49,310 nucleotides of DNA from Planctomycetota bacterium (GTDB lineage: Bacteria > Planctomycetota > UBA1135 > GCA-002686595). Positions 9,813 through 19,244 of this stretch are shown here, piece by piece. How positions within the stretch are numbered: position 1 is the stretch's first letter; every line of letters begins with the position of its first letter. The notes under the pieces are model-generated. The model saw only the letters and a program-made list of their open reading frames with translations, was not told where the DNA came from and searched no databases. Position numbers and translations under genes: made by a program. Where the stretch lies: positions 1-49,310 of the forward strand of contig JAPKBO010000005.1 in assembly GCA_028823395.1 (NCBI GenBank). Reading direction: 5' to 3'.

Positions 9813-10098
9813 GGGTAGTCCCTGCAGATCTCAGGTGCCGCGAGCGGCCTCGCCAAGTGCGAAGGAAGCTGGTGCGGCCGGGTCTGGGCGGGCTCTCGCC
9901 TGCTCAAAACGCGACATCCGCGACCGTGCCACGCCCGCGCGTCCCTAAGATTTGGGCCAACCAGGGTAGTGCCCCCTCGTTTGACCTTCAAGACGTCCTG
10001 GCAGTCCTTGTGAGGGCTAGGCTCCGCCTCGGGAGGGCAGTACCAGGGAGATTCTGCCCCCCAGGTTCTTCCCGTGGCATACTGGGAGCCTGCCCCAC

Positions 10099-10989
10099 AT
10101 GCCTTCCCCCACCCACGCGACCCCCAGGCTGGCCAGATCCAGCGCGCCAGGCTCCAAGGCGCACATCGAGACCCTCATCAGTCTCCTGGAGGACGACAGC
10201 CCCGTCGTGCAGGCCGAGGTGAGGGGGGAGTTCTCGCGCTTGGGCAAGACCGCCTACCCAGCGCTTGAGCGAGCCGCCCGTAGCGGCCCGGCCCGTCGAC
10301 GGGCACGAGCCCGCCAATTCCTGTTGAGCATCGCACGCCGCCGGCAGGTGCGCCGCTTGATTCGCTACGCCGCTCGATCCAAGCACGACCTGGAGACAGG
10401 CCTCTTCCTGCTCGATAGGCATGCCAACCCTGCGGCCGACACCCGTGCCCATCGCCGCGTCCTCGACATCTACGGGAACAAACTGCACAAGCGGATTCAG
10501 GTTCTGACTCCGGGAGAAGCCAGGGTCGAAGCCTTCGTGCAGTTTATGGCCGAAGAGATGGGCTTCGCAGGCGCCTTGGATGACTACCACCATCCCTCGA
10601 ACATCTACCTCTCCAGCGCCATTGAGCGACGCACCGGGATGCCGCTGACCCTCTGCGCCATCTACTCCTTTGCGGGTCGCCGTGCAGGTCTGCAAGTAGG
10701 CCTACTACCCTTCCCGGGCCATGTCCTGCTCGCCGTTCACGAGGCAGGCCGACTGTTCATTCTTGATCCATTCGGGGGCGGAAAGCTAGTCGACAAACAG
10801 CATTGCGCCCGCTACCTAGCCGCACATGAGGTGCCCTACTCAGACGAGTACCTGCGCGATGCCAGTGACACGCACATGCTTCTCCGCCACGTGAGCAATC
10901 TTGTACACAGCTGCAAGCTGCGAGGTCGCTGGAGGGATGCGCGAGATCTGGCTCAGGTTCAAACAGTACTCCGCCTAGCCGAAGCGTAG
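10099..10989 (+). CDS. SirB1/transglutaminase-like family protein
   Basis: Architecture resembles SirB1: helical N-terminus, then YHHPSNIYLSSAIERRTGMPLTLCAIYSFAGRRAGLQVGLLPFPGHVLL. Confidence 0.8.
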   Translation: MPSPTHATPRLARSSAPGSKAHIETLISLLEDDSPVVQAEVRGEFSRLGKTAYPALERAARSGPARRRARARQFLLSIARRRQVRRLIRYAARSKHDLETGLFLLDRHANPAADTRAHRRVLDIYGNKLHKRIQVLTPGEARVEAFVQFMAEEMGFAGALDDYHHPSNIYLSSAIERRTGMPLTLCAIYSFAGRRAGLQVGLLPFPGHVLLAVHEAGRLFILDPFGGGKLVDKQHCARYLAAHEVPYSDEYLRDASDTHMLLRHVSNLVHSCKLRGRWRDARDLAQVQTVLRLAEA

Positions 10990-11154
10990 GGCGGCCCCAA
11001 TCGGGATGCGCGCGGTGTGCTCGAACATGCATCGCACAACGTATTGATGGATTAGACGTCCCGTGATCCCAATCTGACCCTACGCTCTTGTAATCCACCG
11101 TTTCGGGTAAACAGGTGAGTGCACCAATTTTCTTTTGTCGGACCAATAGAAGCA

Positions 11155-13113
11155 ATGAAGAACCCTCTCAGTTCGCCCCTTTCGCCAGGATGCGCCGGCC
11201 CCGCGTTATTCTCCAAATTTTTGGTGGCGATGACCCTCGCCATTCATTGCGTGGTCGGCACAGAAGCAGCATCGGCTCAGTACAACGAACGACCGGACCT
11301 GGTGGGTTCGGGGAGCAAGGCGGTTGATTCGAGTGGCCGCTCGATTAAAAATAAACGTATTCGCGCCATCCACCACACCGACCCCACAGCACTGGGGGGC
11401 ACGGCGGCACTGATTCAGCGCGACCCTTTCCTCGCTTACCAGTTGGGTCGCAATCTCAATTTCAGGGAGTTCCGCACCCGCGACGGAGTATTCTCCGCGA
11501 TTGGCAACCTCGGCGGCGGCATGCCCGACGGGACAACGGCCAAGATCACGGCTAACAATCAATTGAGCTGCGCAGGCTGCCATAACCTCCCGCAGGGAAA
11601 CCCGGGAGGGGGGGTTAGCTTTCATAAGGAAAGCGGCTTCTCCCGCAATTCCCCTCACTACTACGGGGCGGGAGTAGTCGAAATGCTCAGCCTGCAGATC
11701 CGTTCCCAAATTCTGTTGGACGCCGACACCAATGGTGATGGTTGGATCAACATCGCCGAGGCCAGCTCCGCTCCACCCGTGACGGTGGAAACGTATTCCG
11801 GAGGGCCTGTTGTCAATTACGGGTCACTGGCACTGTCTAACGGCCTTACCGGCAGCCCAAGCCTCAACAACATATTCCGCGTCTGGTATGTCGACTCAAC
11901 CGGTAGTCCGGTCAGTGGCGCACAAGGTGTCGACGGAATAGCCACAGCAGGTTTCAATTTCAGCATGATCGTCTGGGGTTGGGGGCAGGGCAAAGGCCGT
12001 AGTGCGCTGAACCCCACCAATAGGGTGTTCTTCTGGGACCCAGCCACCGCACACAGCGGGCTTGATGCATTTGACCCTTCAACGACAAATGACCCAGACG
12101 GCAATGGAGTCAGCCTACCGACAATTCCAGGCGCGATTCAGTTCCCGGCAACGCACCGCCCACCTGACGATGGTTCCGTTTTGGACCCGCTCGGATTCAG
12201 TCGCGTCGATCCGGACGGCGACCAGTACTTGAACGAGATCAGTGAAGGGGACCTTGATCTCGCGGAGTGGTTCATGCTCAACCTGCCCCGGCCCACTTTC
12301 GCTGGATCGAAGAAGGACTTCCATATGGGCTTGAGGCTCATGGAACACATGAAATGCACGACCTGCCACAAGGCTCGTTGGGACATCAAGCCGCAAGACG
12401 CGACCTTTGATGGAGATCGTCGCCTCTTCGATCTCGACGTGGTTTGGAACACATCTACCGAGCAGATTGAAGGCTCCTTGGATCCGCTCTACACCAAGGC
12501 CGGCTTGGACTACATACCCAATCGTGACGGATTTACGGTCACGGGTATTTTCTCTGATTTCAAGCACCACAACATGGGTAAAGGATTCAAGGAGAGGGAC
12601 TTCGGTGGAATCGAAAACACCATCTGGAGAACTCCGTTCCTTTGGGGTGTGGGAAGTGGTTTCCCTTGGGGTCACGACGGTCAATCCCTAACTATCGAAC
12701 ACGCAATCCTCCGCCATGGCGGCGAGGGAACGGGTTCAAAAATGGCCTACAAGAACGCAACACCTACAGAGCAGGCACGATTGCTAGAGTTCCTTTCGAA
12801 CTTGGTGCTCTACGATATTGAGAGCTTGCCGGCCGACATCGACGGTGACGGCCTGATTTCATCATCCTTCATGGTGGCGGGAATGAACACTGAACTGGAG
12901 CGGTTCAATGCGGAGTGGTTGTTCAATACACCGCTTCAGATCCAGGGACCCGTAACCGTTGCTGGTAAAGTGATCAACTCCTTTGCAGGCATCAACATCG
13001 ATCAGGCCTATCAGCAACTGGCCCCCTATCGCATCGACCCAGACAATGATGGCTGGCCGACGGTCTGGGATGCTGCTCCGGGGATACTGGGCTATAAAGA
13101 CGGCGTGAACTGA
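11155..13113 (+). CDS. Secreted di-heme c-type oxidoreductase (DUF1111/cytochrome c peroxidase-like) with EF-hand-like loops
   Basis: Signal peptide from ATG 11155; CAGCH and CTTCH heme motifs; RTPFLWGVGSGFPWGHDGQSLTIEHAILRHGGEG..LLEFLSNL; DTNGDGWINIAE loop. Confidence 0.82.
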   Translation: MKNPLSSPLSPGCAGPALFSKFLVAMTLAIHCVVGTEAASAQYNERPDLVGSGSKAVDSSGRSIKNKRIRAIHHTDPTALGGTAALIQRDPFLAYQLGRNLNFREFRTRDGVFSAIGNLGGGMPDGTTAKITANNQLSCAGCHNLPQGNPGGGVSFHKESGFSRNSPHYYGAGVVEMLSLQIRSQILLDADTNGDGWINIAEASSAPPVTVETYSGGPVVNYGSLALSNGLTGSPSLNNIFRVWYVDSTGSPVSGAQGVDGIATAGFNFSMIVWGWGQGKGRSALNPTNRVFFWDPATAHSGLDAFDPSTTNDPDGNGVSLPTIPGAIQFPATHRPPDDGSVLDPLGFSRVDPDGDQYLNEISEGDLDLAEWFMLNLPRPTFAGSKKDFHMGLRLMEHMKCTTCHKARWDIKPQDATFDGDRRLFDLDVVWNTSTEQIEGSLDPLYTKAGLDYIPNRDGFTVTGIFSDFKHHNMGKGFKERDFGGIENTIWRTPFLWGVGSGFPWGHDGQSLTIEHAILRHGGEGTGSKMAYKNATPTEQARLLEFLSNLVLYDIESLPADIDGDGLISSSFMVAGMNTELERFNAEWLFNTPLQIQGPVTVAGKVINSFAGINIDQAYQQLAPYRIDPDNDGWPTVWDAAPGILGYKDGVN

Positions 13114-13216
13114 CCGGTCCGAGCCAGAAGCAAGAGCCATAGCACTCCGAGGGAAATCGATGGTTCTTCCTCCCACTTAGCGGGCAGGAGAGCCTCCCTT
13201 GGAGCGAGAGCCGGCT

Positions 13217-14830
13217 CTACTTGAAAGCGACCGACACGGCCTCGCTGAACCCCGAAGGAGCGCCAGCGGGATTGCGGTGCCAATACTGGAAGTTCCATGT
13301 TTCACCGGGCTGAATGGAGGCTCCGCCCGAGGAAGGGATCCCGAACCCCGGACCGCCTGAGGCCGAGCTAGAGATGTCGGTGGTGAAGGTCCCGGCCGCC
13401 GAGATCGCACCCAGATCCAAGCGATAGCGGCTCAGGAGCCCACCCACCACGCACAGATCCCCCACAGCTCCCGCCGGGTTCGTGACAACAGAAGAGCCGG
13501 CTCCAATCAATAGGTAGGTGAATTGGCTTGGTGGGCCGTTACTCAGATCAATGCTTATCGGGCTCAGGAGATCGCAGCCCGACACGCCGATACCCGTGAC
13601 ATTGCTAGAGCTACCACCACCGACGGTGCAATAGAGGTTGGTACATGCCAACAGGTCGTACTGGTAGGCAGAGCCGGCATCATTGATGGCGCCAAGGTCA
13701 TCAGCGACCGCGCCCACGAACAGAATGTCGTTGAGGAGGCGTACGCTACCCCCGAATCGGTCGCCAGCTGCGCCGTCGCCTGCCACGATCTTCGATTCAA
13801 GCGCACCGGTTGCCACGTCAAGAACGTAGGCCGCTCCGGAATCTATTCCCAATGAATTGCTGTAAGCCGCGCCGACTGCAACCCGCGTACCACCCAAGTC
13901 CAAGCCATAGCCAAACTCATCATTCGCAGCTCCGTCTGGCGCCCTGTACTTGGCCAGTTGGCTTCCCGAGGCCACGTCAAACACATAGATGGCACCGGAA
14001 TCCACCGCGCCCAAGAAATCGCGCTTATGGGCGCCAACAACAGCCAGCCCCCCCTCCATGTCCAGCTTCCAACCGAATTGATCGCCTGTTGACGTGTCAT
14101 TACCGAGAAGCTTGTGAACCTGAGCGCCTGTTGCAGCGTCAAAAATGTAAGCAGACCCCGCATCCGTGCCGCGATCATCATCGTAGTGCGCTCCGACCAA
14201 AACGAGACCATTGTCGATGGCGACAGTCCAGCCCATCCGGTCCATCGTTGTCGCATCATTCTGTACAAGCGAATGCAACTGAACACCCGTCGTCCAATCG
14301 AAGACGAAGGCCTCTCCACTGTCGACAGCCGCTCCATCCCGCGTGTGGCCTCCGACCGCGGCGAGGTTTCCTTCTGCAGCCACCCCGATTCCAAAGTGTC
14401 CTTTCACGTCCAGAGTCCCTGGCACCAGTCGACCAACTTCCAACCCACTGGAAAGATCGTAGACATACACACATCCCACCATGGACACCCCACCAATACT
14501 GTGATGCGGGCACCCGATGAGTACGTGGCCATTCTCGATGGCAACGCTGAAGCCGAACTTGTCGTTCGAAGCTCCATCGGCCGGGACAATCTTGTAGAGC
14601 TCCTGCCCCGTTGTTGTGTCAAAGACGTAGGCCGCTCCCATGTCCACTCCGTTCACGACAGCATTACGCGACCCGACTACCGCATACGCTCCCTCGGCGT
14701 CCACAGCATGCCCAAAGGCCTCAGCCGGCCCGGCATCCGAGGCCACGTATTTGAACGATTGGGTTTGAGCCTCGAGATCTGCAGCGAGAAAGAGCAGCGC
14801 TGCGAGCAGCAGATATGTGTGGTTCAACAT
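13217..14830 (-). CDS. Secreted FG-GAP-like repeat (beta-propeller) protein with a distinct C-terminal domain
   Basis: Signal peptide MLNHTYLLLAALLFLAADLEAQ; about seven repeats of the form GDxFGxxVxxxxxxxxVGAxxxxxxGxDSGAAYVFDxxTG; C-terminal domain ending GETWNFQYWHRNPAGAPSGFSEAVSVAFK. Confidence 0.85.
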   Translation of the reverse strand: MLNHTYLLLAALLFLAADLEAQTQSFKYVASDAGPAEAFGHAVDAEGAYAVVGSRNAVVNGVDMGAAYVFDTTTGQELYKIVPADGASNDKFGFSVAIENGHVLIGCPHHSIGGVSMVGCVYVYDLSSGLEVGRLVPGTLDVKGHFGIGVAAEGNLAAVGGHTRDGAAVDSGEAFVFDWTTGVQLHSLVQNDATTMDRMGWTVAIDNGLVLVGAHYDDDRGTDAGSAYIFDAATGAQVHKLLGNDTSTGDQFGWKLDMEGGLAVVGAHKRDFLGAVDSGAIYVFDVASGSQLAKYRAPDGAANDEFGYGLDLGGTRVAVGAAYSNSLGIDSGAAYVLDVATGALESKIVAGDGAAGDRFGGSVRLLNDILFVGAVADDLGAINDAGSAYQYDLLACTNLYCTVGGGSSSNVTGIGVSGCDLLSPISIDLSNGPPSQFTYLLIGAGSSVVTNPAGAVGDLCVVGGLLSRYRLDLGAISAAGTFTTDISSSASGGPGFGIPSSGGASIQPGETWNFQYWHRNPAGAPSGFSEAVSVAFK

Positions 14831-15059
14831 GCGAAATACAAACGGGCGGGGGAATGGGCTCGGGCCAGCAATCCACCGAAGCGGATCGCCATTGCGCAGA
14901 TGTGATCCAATATAGAGTACCCCACCAAAGACGAAATAAATCGTGCAAGACTAGCCAGCGGCTCCTGCCTCATGGCGGGGACGGAATTCGACGCATGGGG
15001 CCGGAAAAAGTTCCCATTTTGGGCCGCACTGCGCCAGTGCTACGCGCGACCAGATGAAC

Positions 15060-15854
15060 CTAGACCATGCGGGCCACTACCGGAGCATGGTCGGAAGGCT
15101 TCGGCCCATCGCGGGCTTCTAGTGCCACGTGAACCGAGGTGCACGCATCGAGAGCGGGGGGCGACATGAGGAAGTGGTCGATGCGCATGCCCGCCTTGCG
15201 CTGCCAGCCACGGCTTCGGAAATCCCACCAAGTGTACTGGCCCGGCTCCTCGTTATGCTTGCGGAACGCATCAGAGAAGCCGCAGCCCATTATCCGCGCC
15301 AGGGCGTCCCGCTCGGGTTCCGAACACAGCACCTTGTCGCGCCAGGCATCTGGATCGTGAACGTCGCGATCGTCAAAGGTGATATTGAAGTCACCCGTCA
15401 GGACGACCTTCTCGCTCATGTCGTAGCGCTCATCCACCAGGTCGTGCAGCTGTTCTAGCCACTTGAGCTTGTAGGCATATTTGGGATCCCCCACCTCACG
15501 GCCGTTGACCACGTACAAGTTCAAGAGCATCACGTCTCCACCCACGATGGCCCCCAAGACCCGCGCTTCGGCTCCCGGTTCATCGTCGGGGAATCCTGTA
15601 AAGATGTCCTCAATGCCAACCTTGGAAAGTATGGCTACGCCGTTGTAGGTCTTCTGACCATGAGTCACGACCTGGTACCCCAAGTCCTCAAATGGCTCGC
15701 GCGGGAAAAGCCCATCCACGACCTTGGTTTCCTGGAAGCAGACGACGTCGGGCTGCTCGGCTTCCAGCCAGGGCAACACCCGCGGCAGGCGAGCGCGCAG
15801 GGAATTCACGTTCCAGGTAACTATGTCCACCTGCGGATCGTAACTTCTGGCCAT
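15060..15854 (-). CDS. xth: Exodeoxyribonuclease III
   Basis: VDIVTWNVNSLRARLPRVLPWLEAEQPDVVCFQETK; LTGDFNI; YTWWDFRSRGWQRKAGMRIDHFLMS; SDHAPV. An internal GTG (..VDIVTW) is an alternative start. Confidence 0.93.
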   Translation of the reverse strand: MARSYDPQVDIVTWNVNSLRARLPRVLPWLEAEQPDVVCFQETKVVDGLFPREPFEDLGYQVVTHGQKTYNGVAILSKVGIEDIFTGFPDDEPGAEARVLGAIVGGDVMLLNLYVVNGREVGDPKYAYKLKWLEQLHDLVDERYDMSEKVVLTGDFNITFDDRDVHDPDAWRDKVLCSEPERDALARIMGCGFSDAFRKHNEEPGQYTWWDFRSRGWQRKAGMRIDHFLMSPPALDACTSVHVALEARDGPKPSDHAPVVARMV

Positions 15855-17157
15855 GGCTACTCCCAGTCACAAACGCCTCCTGTGGGTGGCCGTCCTACTC
15901 TCCATCGCCACGGCCATCGGAGCTAACCACCGCGCGAGCAAGGGCCAAAGCGCCTTGCTGAAATGGGAGGCCGACTTTGTGAGGCTGGAATCTGGTCAGA
16001 CCCTCTACGGTCGGGGGCCAGCCTTCGGCGACGGGCCCACAGCCGAGGGCTACCCAACTCTTCCCTTTAGCCTGCTTCTGCTCAGCCCCTTCCGAGCTCT
16101 GGGCCCCAGCTTGGGCCCCCTGGCCTGGGCCCTGTTCAAGATCGGATTGGCCTAGTGGATTATCCTACGTGCTTACGAGCTTGCGGCAGGGAGTGCTAGC
16201 CGCTTTCCACCCTGGGCAGCGTGGGTGGTGTTGCTGCTGAGCGTGCGGGTGCTGCACTCCGACGTGCAGCACGGCAACGTCAATATCCTAGTGGGCGCAA
16301 TCGTGCTAGCTGCGTTCAGCACCTGGGAGAAGGGCTGGGACTTGCGGTCGGGCCTGCTATTCGGAGTAGCGGCGGTGCTCAAAGTGACCCCGCTACTAGG
16401 TCTGCTGTACCTGGCCCGCAAGGGAAGCGTTCGCGGGCTAGTGGGTGTTGCTCTAGGGGTATTCCTGTGTACCTGGGTCATTCCCGCGCTTTGGCTTGGA
16501 TGGGAGATCAACCTGCAGCTCTCGCGTGAATGGTGGCACCAGATGGTTGGCCCATACCTGGCGGGCGCCCCCCTCACGATTGTTCAGACCGAGCAGATCA
16601 ACCAGTCCATGTTGGGTGTTGGCGCACGCTGGTTGACGGACTGCATAGCCATCGTCGCTCGCCCGCCCATTCATCCGAGCGATACATCCATCCACCTTCT
16701 GAGCCTCTCACCCGAGGTCTTTCGGTGGGTGCATCGCGTCGGCTGCGCCTTGGTTCTCCTCCTGCTCTGGCGCTCCATCCGCCCGCGAATGGAGCGTGGC
16801 AGGTCCATTGTCCTGGGCGAGGCCGCCATGGTGGCGCTGTCCATGCTGATCCTCTCCGAACGGAGCTGGAAGCAACACTACGTCCTCCTGCCGTTGGCCC
16901 TTACTTTCCTTACCTGGACCCTAGATCAGGACTTGCTCACGCCGGGCCTGCGGCGCCTGGGCTGGACGGCACTGGCGTGGGTCGCTCTCCTCATCGGGCT
17001 GAGTGGGGATGCGGTGCTGGGAGACCGGGGCGCGGACCTGGCTGAGGCCTATGGGGTGTGGTTTTGGGCCGCGGCGCTCCTGCTTGGGACGCTGAGCGCC
17101 CTATTGAGGCACAGAAGCCGGGAATGCGAGCCTTTGGGCTCCCCCCGGTCCCCTTAG
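15853..17157 (+). pseudogene. Glycosyltransferase family 87 (DUF2029)-like membrane protein interrupted by one in-frame TAG
   Basis: ORFs 15853-16155 and 16225-17157 are in the same frame; reading through TAG at 16153-16155 gives continuous sequence ..PLAWALFKIGLA*WIILRAYELA..DVQHGNVNILVGAIVLAAF..GVAAVLKVTPLLGLLYLARKG. Confidence 0.8.
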
Positions 17158-17252
17158 CGCCGTCGAGTCACTATCCTACTCGCCCTTCAACTCTGCGCCG
17201 CCGGATCAATTACCCCGCGCAGACCTCCCCTGACGAATCCGAATACAAACAC

Positions 17253-18815
17253 TTGAGTCAAACTAGTCGAGACAACCGTGGCCCGCGGCGGGCAGCAGGT
17301 AACAACCGAGGCGGTCCCCGCAGTGGCAAAGCAGGCGGTGCGGGCAAGCCCCGCAACAGTTCAGCCAACGCTGAACCCCTGCAGCCCGTCCTGGACGTCC
17401 CCCCCATCGAAACCTTTTCCGAGTGGGACCTGGGACCGGAAGTCCAGGCCGCCATCGCTGGCATGGGCATTGTCAAACCGACTCCCATCCAAGCACTGAC
17501 GATCGGTCCAGTACTTGATGGTAAAGACGCCATCGCTAAAGCGGAGACCGGAACAGGCAAGACCCTCGCCTTCGGGGCCCCCATGATTGCCAAGGTGGAT
17601 GCCGGCCGCACCACGGTGCTTGGCCTGGTCCTCTCCCCCACCCGCGAACTTTCCGAACAGGTGCACGAGGTACTCAAGGAACTTGGTGCCGCGCGTGGCA
17701 TCAAGACGGCATTGATCGTGGGCGGTGAGCCCATGCGGCCTCAGGTGCTCGCCCTCCAAAATGGGGCGCAAGTTGTAGTCGGGACGCCCGGCCGCGTGCT
17801 TGACCTTATGAATCAAGGCTTCTTGTCATTTCCGTGGACGGAGTTCGCCGTACTCGATGAAGCCGACAAGATGCTAGAGATCGGGTTCATTGACGACATC
17901 GCCAAAATCCTCGCCGCCTGCAATGAAGATCGCCAGACCCTGCTCTTCTCAGCGACCTTCCCACCGGCGCTCCTGAAGCTGGCACGGACCTACACCAAGG
18001 ACCCCATCGAAGTCGCTACAGCCTCTGGCATGGCGACGGTGGACAACATCGCCCAATTCCACCTGAAGGTCACCGATGAGAACCGCGTACGCGGGCTGTC
18101 GATGATGATTAACTCCAGTGCGGAGAGTGATGTGTTCCTGGTGTTCTGCGAGCGGCGGACCGACGTAGACCGACTCATGCGTCGCCTCGAGCGTGAGCGC
18201 TTCTCCGTGAAGGCCCTACATGGTGGCTACGATCAGGCTTCGCGCTTTCGAGTTATGACGGCATTTCGCACAGGCGATGTGAAAGTCCTGCTCGCCACCG
18301 ATGTCGCCTCTCGAGGGTTGGACGTGTTGCACGTCACCCACGTGGTCAACTTCGGGGTCCCACGCGACATCGCCGATTACACCCACCGCATCGGCCGCAC
18401 CGGCCGTGCCGGTAGAAACGGTACGGCTGTAACCATGGTTAGTCCCGAGGACGACCGTCGCTGGTCGTCCCTTTGTGACCAGGCCACCTACGAAATCCCC
18501 GAGGCAGACAGCCCGCGCTCCGTGCACCCCAAGCGCGAGCCAGGCGAGAAGAAGTCAACGGAGAAACCCAAGCCACAAGCCAGCACTCCCGAGCCGGAAC
18601 CGGCGGCGGATATGAGCTTGGAGCAAGCGCCCGACTCCAGCAGCGCCCCCGCCGCAGGATTCGGTCTTGGCATCATGGAATCGGAGCCCCCTGTCGCAGA
18701 TTCCCAGCCGGAGACTCCAGCAATCCCTGAGCCGCAACCCGAGCCCGAAATGGCTCCCATCGCAGAGCCCGAAGCTGAAACCGACCATGGGTCGGGATTC
18801 GGCGCGGGCTTGTAG
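17253..18815 (+). CDS. DEAD-box RNA helicase with basic N-terminal and acidic Pro/Glu-rich C-terminal tails
   Basis: PTPIQALTIGP; AETGTGKT; LVLSPTRELSEQ; VLDEADKML; FSATFP; DVASRGLDVLHVTHVVNFGVP; HRIGRTGRAGRNG. Start uncertain (TTG 17253 proposed; ORF open from 17058). Confidence 0.92.
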   Translation: MSQTSRDNRGPRRAAGNNRGGPRSGKAGGAGKPRNSSANAEPLQPVLDVPPIETFSEWDLGPEVQAAIAGMGIVKPTPIQALTIGPVLDGKDAIAKAETGTGKTLAFGAPMIAKVDAGRTTVLGLVLSPTRELSEQVHEVLKELGAARGIKTALIVGGEPMRPQVLALQNGAQVVVGTPGRVLDLMNQGFLSFPWTEFAVLDEADKMLEIGFIDDIAKILAACNEDRQTLLFSATFPPALLKLARTYTKDPIEVATASGMATVDNIAQFHLKVTDENRVRGLSMMINSSAESDVFLVFCERRTDVDRLMRRLERERFSVKALHGGYDQASRFRVMTAFRTGDVKVLLATDVASRGLDVLHVTHVVNFGVPRDIADYTHRIGRTGRAGRNGTAVTMVSPEDDRRWSSLCDQATYEIPEADSPRSVHPKREPGEKKSTEKPKPQASTPEPEPAADMSLEQAPDSSSAPAAGFGLGIMESEPPVADSQPETPAIPEPQPEPEMAPIAEPEAETDHGSGFGAGL

Positions 18816-18831
18816 GAACAGGAACGGATCG

Positions 18832-19242
18832 ATGTCTGGCACAAACCCCTACCAAACGGGCACCTCTACGAAGCTGCCGCAGAAGCCCTACCGCCTCACG
18901 TTCATGCCCATGGACGTGACGCTGGAGGTCCACCCGGACCAGCTGCCCGCCTCGGGTGAAGGTCTTCCAGGGTCCATTCTCGACATCGCGTTGGCCAACG
19001 GGATCGATGTGGACCACGCCTGCGGTGGAGTATGCGCCTGCTCCACATGTCACGTCATTATTCGCGAGGGAGAGGGTTCTTGCCCCGAGCCCACAGAAGA
19101 CGAAGAGGACATGCTCGACAACGCGCCGGGTCTTGAGCTGGGCTCGCGTCTAGCTTGTCAGGCCGTGCCCAATGGCAGCAGTCAGGTGACGGTCGAGATT
19201 CCCAACTGGAACCGCAACCATGCCCAGGAAGCGAGCCACTAG
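18832..19242 (+). CDS. 2Fe-2S ferredoxin (adrenodoxin/ISC type)
   Basis: CGGVCACSTCHVII..LACQA cysteine pattern; DIALANGIDVDHACGG; start ATG 18832. Confidence 0.92.
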   Translation: MSGTNPYQTGTSTKLPQKPYRLTFMPMDVTLEVHPDQLPASGEGLPGSILDIALANGIDVDHACGGVCACSTCHVIIREGEGSCPEPTEDEEDMLDNAPGLELGSRLACQAVPNGSSQVTVEIPNWNRNHAQEASH

Positions 19243-19244
19243 GA

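Noticed and set aside
13207-13218. 12-bp palindrome AGAGCCGGCTCT
   Set aside because: No loop or U-tract and located at a stop codon; could be chance in GC-rich DNA.
14114-14905. 263-aa plus-strand ORF
   Set aside because: Antisense to the repeat protein; its periodicity mirrors the sense repeats.
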